From NCBI GenBank assembly GCA_002633025.1, contig NMRB01000560.1:69876-133875 (forward strand): a DNA stretch of 64,000 nucleotides. Reading direction: 5' to 3'. The notes below the pieces were generated by a model. It saw only the letters and a list, made by a program, of their open reading frames with translations. It did not search any database and was not told the origin of the DNA. The DNA comes from Notospermus geniculatus (taxonomy: Eukaryota; Nemertea; Pilidiophora; Heteronemertea; Lineidae). The position numbers were made by a program, and so were the translations under genes. Shown here one piece after another: positions 23,645 to 34,668 of the stretch (the first letter of the stretch is position 1; each line of letters begins with the position of its first letter).

Positions 23645-25426
23645 ATTCGTGTACTGATGAACAGCATCAACGTGGAACTGTCCATGAAGTAATGGAGACT
23701 GTGTATTCCCATATTATTATTATGTAAGCTTAAATGGCAATGTTACATGAGTTGGACAATTTGTCATTTGCGTAGGCTTATTTGAATGTGTTATTGTAAT
23801 GAATGTTTTCCGACCGTCGGCTGCCGTTACACCATCTTTCTGATAGAAAAGTCATGTCTAGGAAAGGAATGACTGGCCCAGTGCAACTCGCCATGGGTAC
23901 GAAACCTAACGTCGACTCGATATATTGACCCCCCCCCTCAAGAGAAAACTGTAGGCCTAGCGTCAGACATCACGGCAGGACCAACCCCACGAGTTGGTCT
24001 GTGACAACCCGACGCCTGCCGAAAGCGCTCCTCCGTGGCAGTGGTTGTGAGTTTCGGCCTCTGGTGGTCGGCCGAGTCAAGAAAAATGGTTACTCCACAG
24101 AATCCGCTGAAATACAGAGGTATGGAAATACGGGTGGTGTATATTTACATAGTCCCTGAAGAGAAACACCATGTTGCTTCCTTGATGACAAGTGTTGGAA
24201 TGAAGATCAGGGATGATATATGACTTGAAAAGGCACCAGGAACAGTAATTGCTCCTTTATGGTGACTGATATTACGTAATGCAAACCGTTCGTTCGCCAC
24301 GACTCTACGCGACGTGACTAGGAGAAAATGAGCAAATACTGGATGTTATGTAAGACCAAGGGGTGGGGGGTATCGGTGACAAATAATCATTTTATTCCCA
24401 TTGACCTTTGTACTTTTACCCAGGGGTGAAAATGACTGACTGCTATGTGGTTTGCAAAAAATGGTTCAGTGCACTTTTAGACGGAAGATATAGATCAGTT
24501 ATGCCATGGTTCAGCCATTGTGAGGATACTGAGATTTAATCTCGCGACGCCATCAGTTAGAAAAAGGCGATGACCTCAACTATAGGGGAGGAAAAGAACT
24601 TTATTGTCTAATGGACCTAAATCTGAAAAACAATTTGAAGGGTTATTTCGTTACTGATAATTATGTCTTGTTCATCAAAAACAGCAACTTGTCGTTGAGT
24701 ATAAGGTATAGCCTAAACTGCGTAGGCTTGTGTAATAGCAAGAATATATAATTCTTGGTAATAGGGATACTGTTCGTTCCACTGGTCAGAAATCGCCGGA
24801 TACCGTCCAATTGCACAATCCTCTGATGGAATATTTGACGATGTATGCGATGTAGTTACGTCACCAGCAAATAGTGTACGATTACCAGATAATGTGCAAT
24901 TTTAGGCTGCAGAGAACGAATAACATTGCCCTAATTGGCGTTGCCTTATAGGCCTACTCTCTGCTCCATAGGCCTTACACTCCATCTGGCGACATTTGCA
25001 TCAAATGCTTTTGTCATGGCGTCTCTCGTTAGGCCTACCTTGGAGGAATTAAGGGCCTACATTGATAGGGGACGTGCAGATTTGGATCGAATATCAAGCC
25101 TCCTCAACATGCCTGTAAAGGGCGAGTACATTTTTACGTACATTGGGCGAGTAGGTGTTCATAACATGTCATAACTTCTGATTTTGTTATACACTCATCC
25201 CGAACAATACCATTATCACTGACTCCATCCGAGTCGTCATCAACCTATCCGACTAAGTTTACGATTCTCACGCGCCCATTTTCGAAACCCTTGACCAAAT
25301 TGTTTTCAAATGTTGACTTTTACTCAGGGAACCATTTATTCCTACTTAAATTAGAATCCTTGAACGGATATACCCAACTTTATCAGGATCCCCCCGACAG
25401 TAAAACACTTCAAGTCGTGCGCTCGG

Positions 25427-25520
25427 ATCAAGATGGCCGCCGGCGCGTGCCGAACCAAAAAGGCACGCGCATGGCTGCCAGACGATCAGCTATAAAAACA
25501 GACGAACTTTGGTCAGTTGG
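25427..25520 (+). promoter_or_regulatory. Promoter-like segment with YY1-type, TATA and Inr-like words
   Basis: A CpG-rich patch contains AAGATGGCCGCC (YY1-like, about 25431), then a TATAAAAA at 25491 and a TCAGTT initiator-like word at 25513, 22 to 24 bp downstream, slightly short for a classical TATA-Inr pair. No coding exon follows that I recognise, so the transcript, if any, is unknown. Confidence 0.2.
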
Positions 25521-27578
25521 TCGCCGTTTGGCAAACAAATCTTAAATTCTTCAAAATTTCATGAAAACAACTCACCAGTTCCAATCTTTGTGGAGTTTGT
25601 GTCGTATTCTGAGGCTGGGCAGAGCAAGGGGAATGCAACAGGTCCCCCACTGCATCAAGCATTGTCTGGGAGATGGCACAGATTTCCACCATCCGGCCGT
25701 GCTGCTGAGTCATTCAAACAACAGATGCAAAATGAAACATTTGACTGCTGAGAAGGCGATGCCATTTCCACCAATATACTGCGATGTTTTGTTATTTTCA
25801 AGGTCATCCTCCCCCAAAACCTGCGGGGCCGTAACATCAAAATTTTCGTGATGTCATTAGGTAAAAAAATTTGTGACGTCATTAAGTAATTGTCTTTAAA
25901 AATCAAGTAAAAAAGTCCAGCCAAGACAAATGCGAACAGACTTTTCGCGTTGCTTACTTTCTTTCCTCGAACCAACCACCTGTTAATTCTTATCCCAGGA
26001 TTATATTGAATCTTAAGCGCTAATCCCATTATCGTATAACAAACACCTATCTTTCAGATCGTCTCTAAATCCCTTATTTTTAATTAACGAAAAATGCGAC
26101 CTAATAAAAATCAACAGGTTGACCTCCTATATCGTCAACACGTGGTCAGTGATTCTCCAATCAACAGATGTAGAAAAACTGATCAGTATTGATAGTTTTA
26201 TCGGCTCTTGCCTAATAAACTAATTAACACCTGTATCCTATTTGATTAATTAGTACGCTAAACGAGAGTTGACACTTTTCAAATTTCATCCGACATTATG
26301 CCACAAGTTGCCTCATGGCCGAGTGTTTGCGGCCCCAAGTTTTCTTCTGGTAAGATGCAGGTTAAAGATGGCATCTGGGATAGGCATGATGACGTCAGAC
26401 ATTCCGTTATTAATAGACATTCGAATCAAGTGGTGTAGTAGGAACGAATTCTACCATTCTCTAATATTCGAAACCATGCACGAATTCAATCAACCAAAAA
26501 TACCAATGGCGCAGATCAAAAGAAGGCCGGTCAGGGAAAATGCAGTACTTATAGATGAATTGAAACCAATGTTGACCGCTTAAACACCAAACACTAGCTT
26601 CACTATCACATGTTGCCTCATGGTCCTTTTCGTATAGTTCCACAACCTGCCACCAGGGTTGTCCTCGTGTTCATTCGCCGATTAATTGAAAAACTGACCA
26701 ATGCCTGTAGAGCCTCAGGTCCGTCATGATAAATAATGGTCGCTGATACCAGAAAACAGACTCGTTGCCACATTTTATCAAGACCCAGCACCTGATGATA
26801 AATATCCTTAATCGTACCGGTACTAAATAAGTACCAAATAATTTTGAATAATAGTAAAAAGTATCAGTGATCAGTACTACTAAAGATAAAAACACACATA
26901 CCTGATTTTTTTCAGTTCTTTTCCAATGTTAACGACGGAATTTCCAATTAAATAAATTTCCACAAAATGATGATAATGATTTACTCCGTATCGGTCACTG
27001 AATATTCCCTGTTCGTGTTGGTTGATCACCATGTGATGTTACCCCGGCGATGCTCATGAATAAACTACCCCTCCTTACCATCCCAGCCACCCTTTTATCA
27101 CGGCGCCCTTCCGTTGTGCAGGTGACATGAATTGTTTTTATTGGCCTGTCATCGACGGGGCCCGGGGAAGGGAAAATAGAGGGTCATTCCAAACTATTGG
27201 CTAATTACATTATGTATGGGGGCTAGCTTTGCATGTCAATGCGGTCGCGTGCCGCGCTACCGTCACGCCGCGGGAATCACAATGGGCGTGGCCACGGTCG
27301 CATGCCGCCGACCAATAGGAACGCGCAGTGGAACAACAAGCGTCAGTCAAAGCGTCCATAATGGAATGAATGAAATTTCTTCTTGAAAGATTTTCTGAGG
27401 TCTTGTATTGAATTTGATGACAACAGGTTGTTAGAGTATTGGGACATTGCAATGGTCTCCGTCAGTGTAGGCTGTCGGCCAGAGTTGGTTGCTCCAAGAT
27501 ATATTATTTCTCTCCCTTGCGCATTCGCACTGTTTATTGTCTTTCCACCAAATGTAATGTTTTTTTCGGTCCCAACTT

Positions 27579-27842
27579 AAGGCCAAGTAAAAATATATAT
27601 TAGATTAGCGTCCCCTCTCGCCCCCAAAAAGTGCAGAAACTGCAAAAAGATTTCACAATGCATTTCCTTTTAAAAGAATACCTCACCAAAAAGTTTGGTA
27701 ATCTCTGAAAAAATTTTATTTGATTTTGACATGTCTTTTCAGCCTCAAACTAGCAAAAATAAAAAATAAAAAACCTCCCCATCCCCACTTATCTGAGAAA
27801 AAAAGGACGCTAATCTAATTATTTTTTTTTACTTGGCCTAAA
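27579..27842. mobile_element. MITE, ~262 bp, with 35-bp terminal inverted repeats
   Basis: Left terminus AAGGCCAAGTAAAAATATA followed by TTAGATTAGCGTCC; the right terminus is GGACGCTAATCTAA...TTACTTGGCCT, the reverse complement apart from an A/T-run length difference. The interior is AT-rich and non-coding. TTA/TAA-like borders suggest a PIF/Harbinger-type element, but this is an inference. Confidence 0.75.
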
Positions 27843-28032
27843 AATTCAAAAAACTCAGATATTTGTTCATGGACAAAAAGACGGATGTTGGAAACATTCC
27901 GCTTCTCCAGCAAGATATCTATAGTCAACACTACATCTGAAGCCGAGATAAAGTGAATACCAAGTGGACCACTCCCAATTCGCATCTTCACTCGAGTCCG
28001 TCAGATTCCTCCTGACGGGACAACTCCTGTAA

Positions 28033-28246
28033 TAGAGAGGTTAAGATCTGGTCCGACTCCGAGGTGCTAAAATTCAGATTTTTCAAGTCGGAGATAAATT
28101 TACCACCCAGGCGGGTTCTATTCGTTCTCCTGAATGAGAAAACACCATTGCATTGGAAAACCCCGTTGTATGTGATGACGCAGTTCCCAAAAAAGAGTCC
28201 TCTGGAGTCGGAGTCGGGACTCGGAACGTTATCTTAACCTCCCTAA
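28033..28246. mobile_element. MITE with TAGRGAGGTTAAGAT termini
   Basis: Begins TAGAGAGGTTAAGAT (28033) and ends ATCTTAACCTCCCTA (28246), perfect inverted ends apart from one base. Subterminal GTCCGACTCCGAG and its inverted counterpart CGGAGTCGGGAC extend the pairing. The terminal motif resembles that of the MITE starting 45 bp further right, suggesting related ends. Confidence 0.7.
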
Positions 28247-28290
28247 TAACGGTCAACTTACCATTGCATTCCCGCTCGATGTGCTAATAA

Positions 28291-28441
28291 TAGGGAGGTT
28301 TAGAAATCAAACGATAACGTAAACGTTAACGACAACGTTATTTTTGTACCGAAAATGCAATATAAAATCTGGTTAATGTGTGGTATGAAAAATAACGTTG
28401 TCGTAAAGTTTACGTTTATCGTTTGATTTCTAAATCTACCT
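28291..28441. mobile_element. MITE family copy 1 (AACGTT-rich arms), 151 bp
   Basis: Begins TAGGGAGGTTTAGAAATCAA, with arms rich in AACGTTAACG words and an ACGATAA(C/A)GTAAACG segment; it ends in the reverse complement TTGATTTCTAAATCTACCTA. The central loop reads GCAATATAAAATCTGGTTAA. A second copy in the opposite orientation lies at 46651-46801. Confidence 0.85.
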
Positions 28442-29385
28442 AATACCTGTGTTCTGAAACTTTTGGAAGAAAAATCTCAAACAACTACGTTGGTAAGATT
28501 ATGTTTTATATAAAGGGGGTTGTTTGTTTTAACAAATTTCATTTCATCCTAAGTACATCGGGCCTATACATTTTAGGCAAAAATATGCCCAGTACTTGGA
28601 GTCGGCAGTAAAAGGTTCTTTGGGCGCAATCTGCAAAATGATTGGATCTGAATCTGTGAATGAAGCACATGGTTTCCTGAGTGGAAATCCCACGAATGTT
28701 CAACAAGTGGATTCGAGCTTATCTTCATTTAAATCACTGACGAAATAAAACCAGTCATTTTTCTCAAAATGCCAGTGCGTGTTATTTGATATTATATCCC
28801 TGTTCCGCCAAAGCGGCTAGATTTCCTCCGATACTATCTCTAAATGACAATGTCAGTTTCATGATCCGTCATGATAGAATGGTTAAAGGGTTATTCAATT
28901 CAAATCTTTGTGATAACACTAAGGAGCCGAGTCATGGATATCGTTTTAAAAACTTCATTAATTTTTTTTATCAATTTGCCTCCGATGTTCTTTTTGAAGA
29001 CAAAGAAGCAGGTGCATAGATAAGCCGTATCGGATTTCAGGGAAATTTGGTTCCGAGTATTCCTGGCTCCCGATCTTGGCGCCAGAATCCGCGATATCTC
29101 TGCTTATATACCGAATGCTGCTTTTACCAGATAAGTAACGTTTGTCAACTTACGGCACTGAACTAGCAAACAGTCATTTTGCCTCTGGTCAAATATGATG
29201 TCATGGTTATTGGAGTAAAGAATGCGACACGGATTCCATTTCGCTTTGTTAGTTCTAGGTATACATGTAGTAATTTTCCGTTTTGGAGAATGGGAACATT
29301 GGGTTTCAGCACATTGGTACTGTACATGTACATACAGTTTTAGCCCCTTGGTCGATATTATTTCTGTTTTAGTGGCGTAGGCCAG

Positions 29386-29493
29386 TAGTTTGTTTCATAA
29401 AGTGACTTTAAGCTAATGGTACCATTAACTTCAGTGCATTTTGCATTTGTTTAAAGGTACCATTAGCTTAAAGTCACTTTATGAAACAGGCCC
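29386..29493. mobile_element. Short hairpin MITE inserted in duplication copy A
   Basis: Arms GTTTCATAAAGTGACTTTAA plus GCTAATGGTACC and their reverse complement flank a 32-base loop. Copy B of the duplication (near 30495) is uninterrupted at the same place (GAGGCCAGGTACTGG), so the hairpin is an insertion with a short CCAG-like duplication at the junctions. Confidence 0.75.
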
Positions 29494-30082
29494 CAGGTAG
29501 GCTACTGGAATGACTTTTTTCCATCATCATGGTGATCATGCTGAAATACCCTTGGTAACCGGCGGAGTTTTTCTCGAGTCTAATATTTGACTTTTGCGTT
29601 AACTGCCGAAACGGACAGTTAACCGTGACCCAAGCACACAGAAACTTCATCAATCACTAGCCAACTTCGCCCGGATACTCATGAAAAATAAGGGTGGAAA
29701 AACAAGCAAATAAATAGTAGAGAAACGCATACTGATATTTTAAATCCTTTTAAAGATTGTTTATGTATAGATGATTATTAGCCCGCTTGCCTTTATTTTT
29801 GCTTTCGCTGATCGCGTGGTTTGTTTGCAGACTGTGCCTCCCTCACCATTGTCTGCCCCACGGAAACCTCGCCAGGGGTGTGAAAGCAAGGTGCAAAAGA
29901 GCCGCTGATTAAAGAATATTTATCTCTGAGGGTCAAACACATAGCAACATTCGCCAAAATGAACAAACTTTTGACACCACACGGCCCCGCCTTCAGATCC
30001 AAGACAAGGTTCTAGGAGGAGAAGTTTGAGAAACACATTCGCACGTTTTCGTGATTGATTCACTTGATCATCATGACGTAGG

Positions 30083-30130
30083 CTAATTAATCAACTGGAT
30101 TATGACGTCATCTAATTAATCAATTAATCA
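30083..30130. promoter_or_regulatory. Homeodomain-type site cluster flanking a CRE (copy A)
   Basis: Two CTAATTAATCAA words surround a TGACGTCA palindrome at 30103-30110, and a further ATTAATCA follows. TAATTA and ATCAAT-type words are typical homeodomain targets. The same block occurs at 31103-31150. Function is inferred only from motif content and retention. Confidence 0.35.
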
Positions 30131-30289
30131 GCGTGTATGAAACCTCGTTAAAGAGTTCGTTTATCACCACTTGACTCCAGCACATCAAACAAGGCTAATT
30201 TCCCGACACTGACTTCGACCAAAAGATCACAAACTGCCGATCATTACATCAGCAAGGGCATGTATTCTTTTGAAAAAGAAGGGTTAGAC

Positions 30290-31303
30290 CGCGATATATC
30301 TGCTTATATGCTTAGTGCTGCTTTTACCTGATAAGTAAAGTATGTCAGCTTGCGGCACTGAACTAAACGGTCATTTTGCCTCTATGCGCTATTTTTTTCC
30401 GTTCTGGAGAATGAGAACATTGGGTACATGGGTATGGGTAGTGTACATACAGTTTTAGCCCCTTGGTCGATATTATTTCTCTTTTATCGATGAGGCCAGG
30501 TACTGGGATGTAGTTTTTTGATTATCATTGTGATCATTCACATGCTCTTATGAAATACCCTTGGTAACCAAAACGGCGGATTTTTTCTCGAGTCTAATAT
30601 TTGACTTACGTTAACTGCCGGAACGTACAAAAATCTGTAACCGTGACCCAAGCACATAGAAACTTCATCAATCACAAGTAACTTCGCCCGGATACTCATG
30701 AAAAATAAGGGTGGAAAAACAAGCAAAATAAATACTATAGTAGAGAAACGCATACTGATATTTTAAATCCTTTTAAAGATTGTTTATGTAAAGATGAATA
30801 TTAGCCCGCTTGCCTTTATTTTTGCTTTCGCTGATCGCGTGGTTTGTTTGCAGACTGTGCCTCCCTCACCATTGTCTGCCCCACGGAAACCTCGCCAGGG
30901 GTGTGAAAGCAAGGTGCAAAAGAGCCGCTGATTAAAGAATATTTATATCCTGAGGGACAAACACATAGCAACATTTCGCCAAAATGAACAAACTTTTGAC
31001 ACCACACGACCCCGCCTTCAGATCCAAGACTAGGTTCTAGGAGGAGAAGTTTGAGAAACACATTCGCACGTTTTCGTGATTGATTCACTTGTTGGCTCGT
31101 AAGCTAATTAATCAACTGGATTATGACGTCATCTAATTAATCAATTAATCTGCGTATATGTCATTAAAGAGGTCGTTTATCACCACTTGACTCCATCACA
31201 TCAAACAAGGCTAATTTCCCGACAAACTTCCCACAAAAGATCACAAACTACATCAAAAAGGGAGTGTACCCCTTCGTTGCTCTTTTGAACAAGAAGGGTT
31301 AGG
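30290..31303. repeat. Tandem duplication, copy B
   Basis: Direct repeat of 29088-30285, starting CGCGATATATCTGCTTATAT and ending near AGAAGGGTTAGGCCC. It lacks the hairpin insertion of copy A and has small deletions. The 146-bp identical block is at 30801-30946 and the homeobox/CRE block at 31103-31150. Confidence 0.85.
31103..31150. promoter_or_regulatory. Homeodomain-type site cluster flanking a CRE (copy B)
   Basis: Same arrangement as at 30083-30130: CTAATTAATCAA, central TGACGTCA, then CTAATTAATCAATTAATC. The flanks differ between copies while this block is unchanged. Confidence 0.35.
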
Positions 31304-32721
31304 CCCTTTTTCATTTCTAATAAAGGGTCCGATATCACAAATTGTAGGGTAATTCATCATTGATCTCATTAAGGGCGTCATTCGCACCCTTTTGGATTTG
31401 ATGTTTAGTCCTAGTTGCTCTTCCCGAAATTCTGGGCGAGGACTGTGTCAAATATAGAGGGCGAGAGGTCCAACAGGTTCTCTGCAGCTTCAAACAGCTT
31501 TCGTATATAACTGGTCGGATGAACTCGCCTGGATGGACACAGCAGGATTATGCGGGTGGTAGCATCCGCATCCGATGTTGAATTGCTGCCGGCTCTGACT
31601 GCTCTTCTGTGTTCTTCCATATTGTAGCTTATGTCCATGGACGGCGATCATCGCAATATGTATCCCTATATACAATGGTCCCTCTTGATGGCGACATTTG
31701 GACGACCAGCGAGGGACAAACTGGGGCTGACGTCCCAACTTGTGTCAAAGGACCATCACAGGTGCTACAGGTTTTGGACACCAATAGATTAAAATAGATT
31801 TGGTGATAATATTTAATTCAATTAACCCGCAAACTAGAGAAGTACCAGTATGAGGCCACTGCCGAATTGTATTCAAGTTGCTTCAATATCCGGGCATATT
31901 GCACCGCTCGTGTCCGACCGGAAAAGGCGATTTTAAACGGGGGTGGTCACGGTTGCGGTTTTTGGGTCGCTTTGAGTGACGTACACAGCCACTTGGCCGG
32001 AAATTCTGAATGAAAAACACTGAAGATATCTCTACGTATTTCCTACATCGTTTAGAAAAGATATGTCTCGCTATAGTTGCACCTGAGAGACGAACCTGTT
32101 GTGTCCAACAATGCACGCGCACGCGCCGTGAAGTAAAAATGCGTCCTCGACAAAGAGGCCTCCGGAAGTGATATTATCATTGAATGTCGTCTGGTATTGA
32201 AGGCGGCTCGCGCCAACCTCAATACTGTCCACAGACCGCGAACTGACGGACAGACTTCTAAGCCACGTGCGCCGTGACCGTCAATGGTGGAGCATTGTCC
32301 GAAGTCTTCTCCGAGCCACCGGAAGTCCTTTCTCTCCTGAAGCAGACGAGATGATACATTGTATGAATATTTATGATCATAATATCTTTACATGTTGAAG
32401 ACATAAATAACAGGTTGTCCGTGTCGTCTGTTCAAAAGATCACGTCTGCTTCGTCGGGCGGCGGCCATGTTGACCGGAAGTTTACGAACAATGTGAAGAA
32501 AGGAAAAGAAACAACTGCATTTTGTTGAGTACTTTTCTCGTTGTGAGTGGGTCTTCACCCACCGAGGTTCTATCACAAAATAGTGGTATTTTATACGTAT
32601 ACTTCCGTTTAAACCAGGAATTTGCCGGCCAAGGCGACTGTTGGATCTTTTGCAATGCCAATATGTTAGCCAGCAGTAATTCCAGGCAGATTTCGACGGT
32701 TGTCGAAGGTGGACTTAGGTC

Positions 32722-33446
32722 CGGTTGCACCAGTCATACTTAAGGTCGACCTCGTGCTCAAGGCTAACTTGTTGCAACTAGCTACTGCAACCTCATGCAA
32801 CCTGCAACAAATTTAGGATCCATATCCTATTTTCTGGTGAAGTTGCAACAAGTTGCACGTTACTGGCCAATGAGAATACAGCAACAAAATCAACTAAAGC
32901 CAAAATGGCTGCCGAACAAAGCAAGAAGGCGAAGTCGGCATCACTGGACCAGTGGACAGCCAAGGCAGAAACTACCCTCATTGAGAACCTCGAGAAATAT
33001 GCCCATGCCTCTATAACACCAAATAAATGGATATAAAGGTCGGAACAAACGGCTGCAAGCCAGAAACGATCTAGTTCGACAAATTTTAATATAAGTATAG
33101 CTCGTGAGCTCCCCACTAATACTTCACTTGTTCATTTTCATATAAGAGCATGAAGCTACTACACAGCCAGCTTTTGCCTCCATTTTGCTTGATTTTCCTC
33201 CAGATCCTGAGGATTCCCGCCAAAATTCCCGCAACTTGTTGCGAACGGTTGCAACTAGATCACGCTGGATGTTGCTATGTGTAAACGTCACAGGTAGACT
33301 CCAACAAGTTGCAGATTGTAGCAACTTGCAACCTGGTGCAACCTAGTGTAACCCCCCCCCCCCCCATACTCAAGAACGTGAAATATTTGGTGCAAGTTTT
33401 GAGGTTAACCTCAAACTCAATTTTCAGCATGACTGGTGGAATCGGG
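32722..33446. mobile_element. Nested inverted-repeat element (older MITE with TTGCAAC-rich insertion)
   Basis: The outer element has ends CACCAGTCAT (32728) and ATGACTGGTG (33429) with further pairing inward (GGTCGACCTC / GAGGTTAACCTC). Inside it, between CTCAAG repeats, lies sequence packed with TTGCAAC/GTTGCAA words at both ends, ending AACCTAGTGTAACC and a C-run. The inner element contains a small SANT-like open frame (listed separately). It is best read as a PIF/Harbinger-like fragment nested in an older MITE. Confidence 0.55.
32905..33036 (+). pseudogene. Short Myb/SANT-like ORF fragment in a transposable element
   Basis: A 43-codon frame begins at an ATG with a good context (CCAAAATGG). 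After a basic leader (AEQSKKAKSAS) it reads LDQWTAKAETTLIENLEKYA, which has the W-x4-E-x3-LIE-L spacing of the first helix of Myb/SANT (MADF-like) domains. Such domains are encoded beside the transposase in PIF/Harbinger elements. The frame ends after the first helix at TAA (33034-33036), so the product is truncated. The surrounding TTGCAAC-rich inverted repeats support a mobile-element origin. It could also be a host first exon captured by the element. Confidence 0.4.
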
Positions 33447-34446
33447 CCAAGTTTGATATTACATACCTAGTACTAGAGTGACAGGACTCCAAGCTCTCCG
33501 GAAGCTGTTGTTGTTCATTGTTCATCGAAAGGATAAGGGTATGTGGTAAGAAACCAAGACTACTTGAATATATATAGCCCTACAACTTGCTTTCCTTGGC
33601 CGACCATCCTTTTGACTTTCACATATAAATAATTGCTGCATTACGTCACAAGGGCGATCAATACATTTTTCAAAAGCAATTACCATGTGATGTCTAATTC
33701 CGTGAAGTCGTGTGGTCATTTATGACACTGATTTCAATTTTATAGCGACTGATTCTCAAATAAATACGGGTACCTGAAAGTCATAATCGTATTAATTGTC
33801 CAAAAATAATTAATCCGAGGCGCGGGCCTAATGACGTCTGGCAGATAGTCGTATTCTTCACTGCTCACCACTTTGACAGTTTGGCTTGAAATATGAGGGT
33901 TCGCAGCTCGATCACCTCTCAAAGAGCGAGGGAGGGCCATTGTCAATGCAAAAGAGGATTTAATGGCCATTGAAGGGGCTAGATGAAGTGCACCACGCGC
34001 CGGAGGTTAATGATAGGCACCTGCATCCAGTTCTGGACATTCCGCCGTGGATCCTCACCGGCTGTGACCATCGCCACCGTCATTTTGACCGTGTTGCGTT
34101 TTTCAAATTTGTGATGCGTAACATACGGTGTGATATATGAATGAGACATTTTAGAAACTGGATACGAATATAAATTTAAAATGCCAATTTGATTCCATAT
34201 TTAACTTTAAGATAAATGGACGTGGAGATGAGTGTGGTCTGATACACGACACGGTCATAAAACGGCTCACAAAAGCGCTCACAAATTTGGGAGGTCAGAT
34301 AAATTGAAATTGAAATCGCCTTCGACTCTTACCAGAGGCTAGAAGCACATGCATCGCCATGTTATTGGCAAATGCATTATAATTTTGAGCCTGCTACGTG
34401 TTTAGGTGTGCTTTGCATTGCACATGCATCAAAATACAAACATAGG

Positions 34447-34560
34447 CCCGTATTCTAGAAGCCTCCTTAACTTTAAGGTCCACTTTAAGCTTTTGTATTC
34501 TGCCCTGCAAACAAGCTAAAGGTAAACCTTAAAGTTAAGGAAGCTTCTAGAATACGTCCC
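34447..34560. mobile_element. MITE family copy 1 (CCGTATTCTAGAAGC ends)
   Basis: A hairpin element with left arm GCCCGTATTCTAGAAGCCTC, continuing CTTAACTTTAAGGT, and the right arm its reverse complement ending TCTAGAATACGTCCC. The loop contains TTTTGTATTCTGCCCTGCAA. A second copy with the same loop lies at 53651-53762. Confidence 0.85.
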
Positions 34561-34668
34561 ATAAACCGAATATCGTCACATCATCAAAAATATACTAGTA
34601 GGCTCACATTTTAAATTTTTGATCTTACATTTTACTTATATTGGTGAAGAATTTTGTCATAAGTCAAT

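Larger units (their letters stand above)
29088..30285. repeat. Tandem duplication, copy A
   Basis: The sequence from GCGATATCTCTGCTTATATA onward is repeated at 30290-31303 with high similarity (about 90% or more by eye). The copy includes a 146-bp block (29778-29923) identical in the other copy, and a homeobox-site/CRE block (30083-30130). It also carries a hairpin insertion that copy B lacks. Short open frames in the identical block (29793-30002, -) are duplicated with it and are not convincing genes. Confidence 0.85.

Noticed and set aside
15265-25272. CSL/Su(H) octamers (15265, 17591, 25265) as evidence for Notch control of gcm
   Set aside because: The YGTGRGAA word is expected about eight times in 64 kb by chance; three around gcm is no enrichment.
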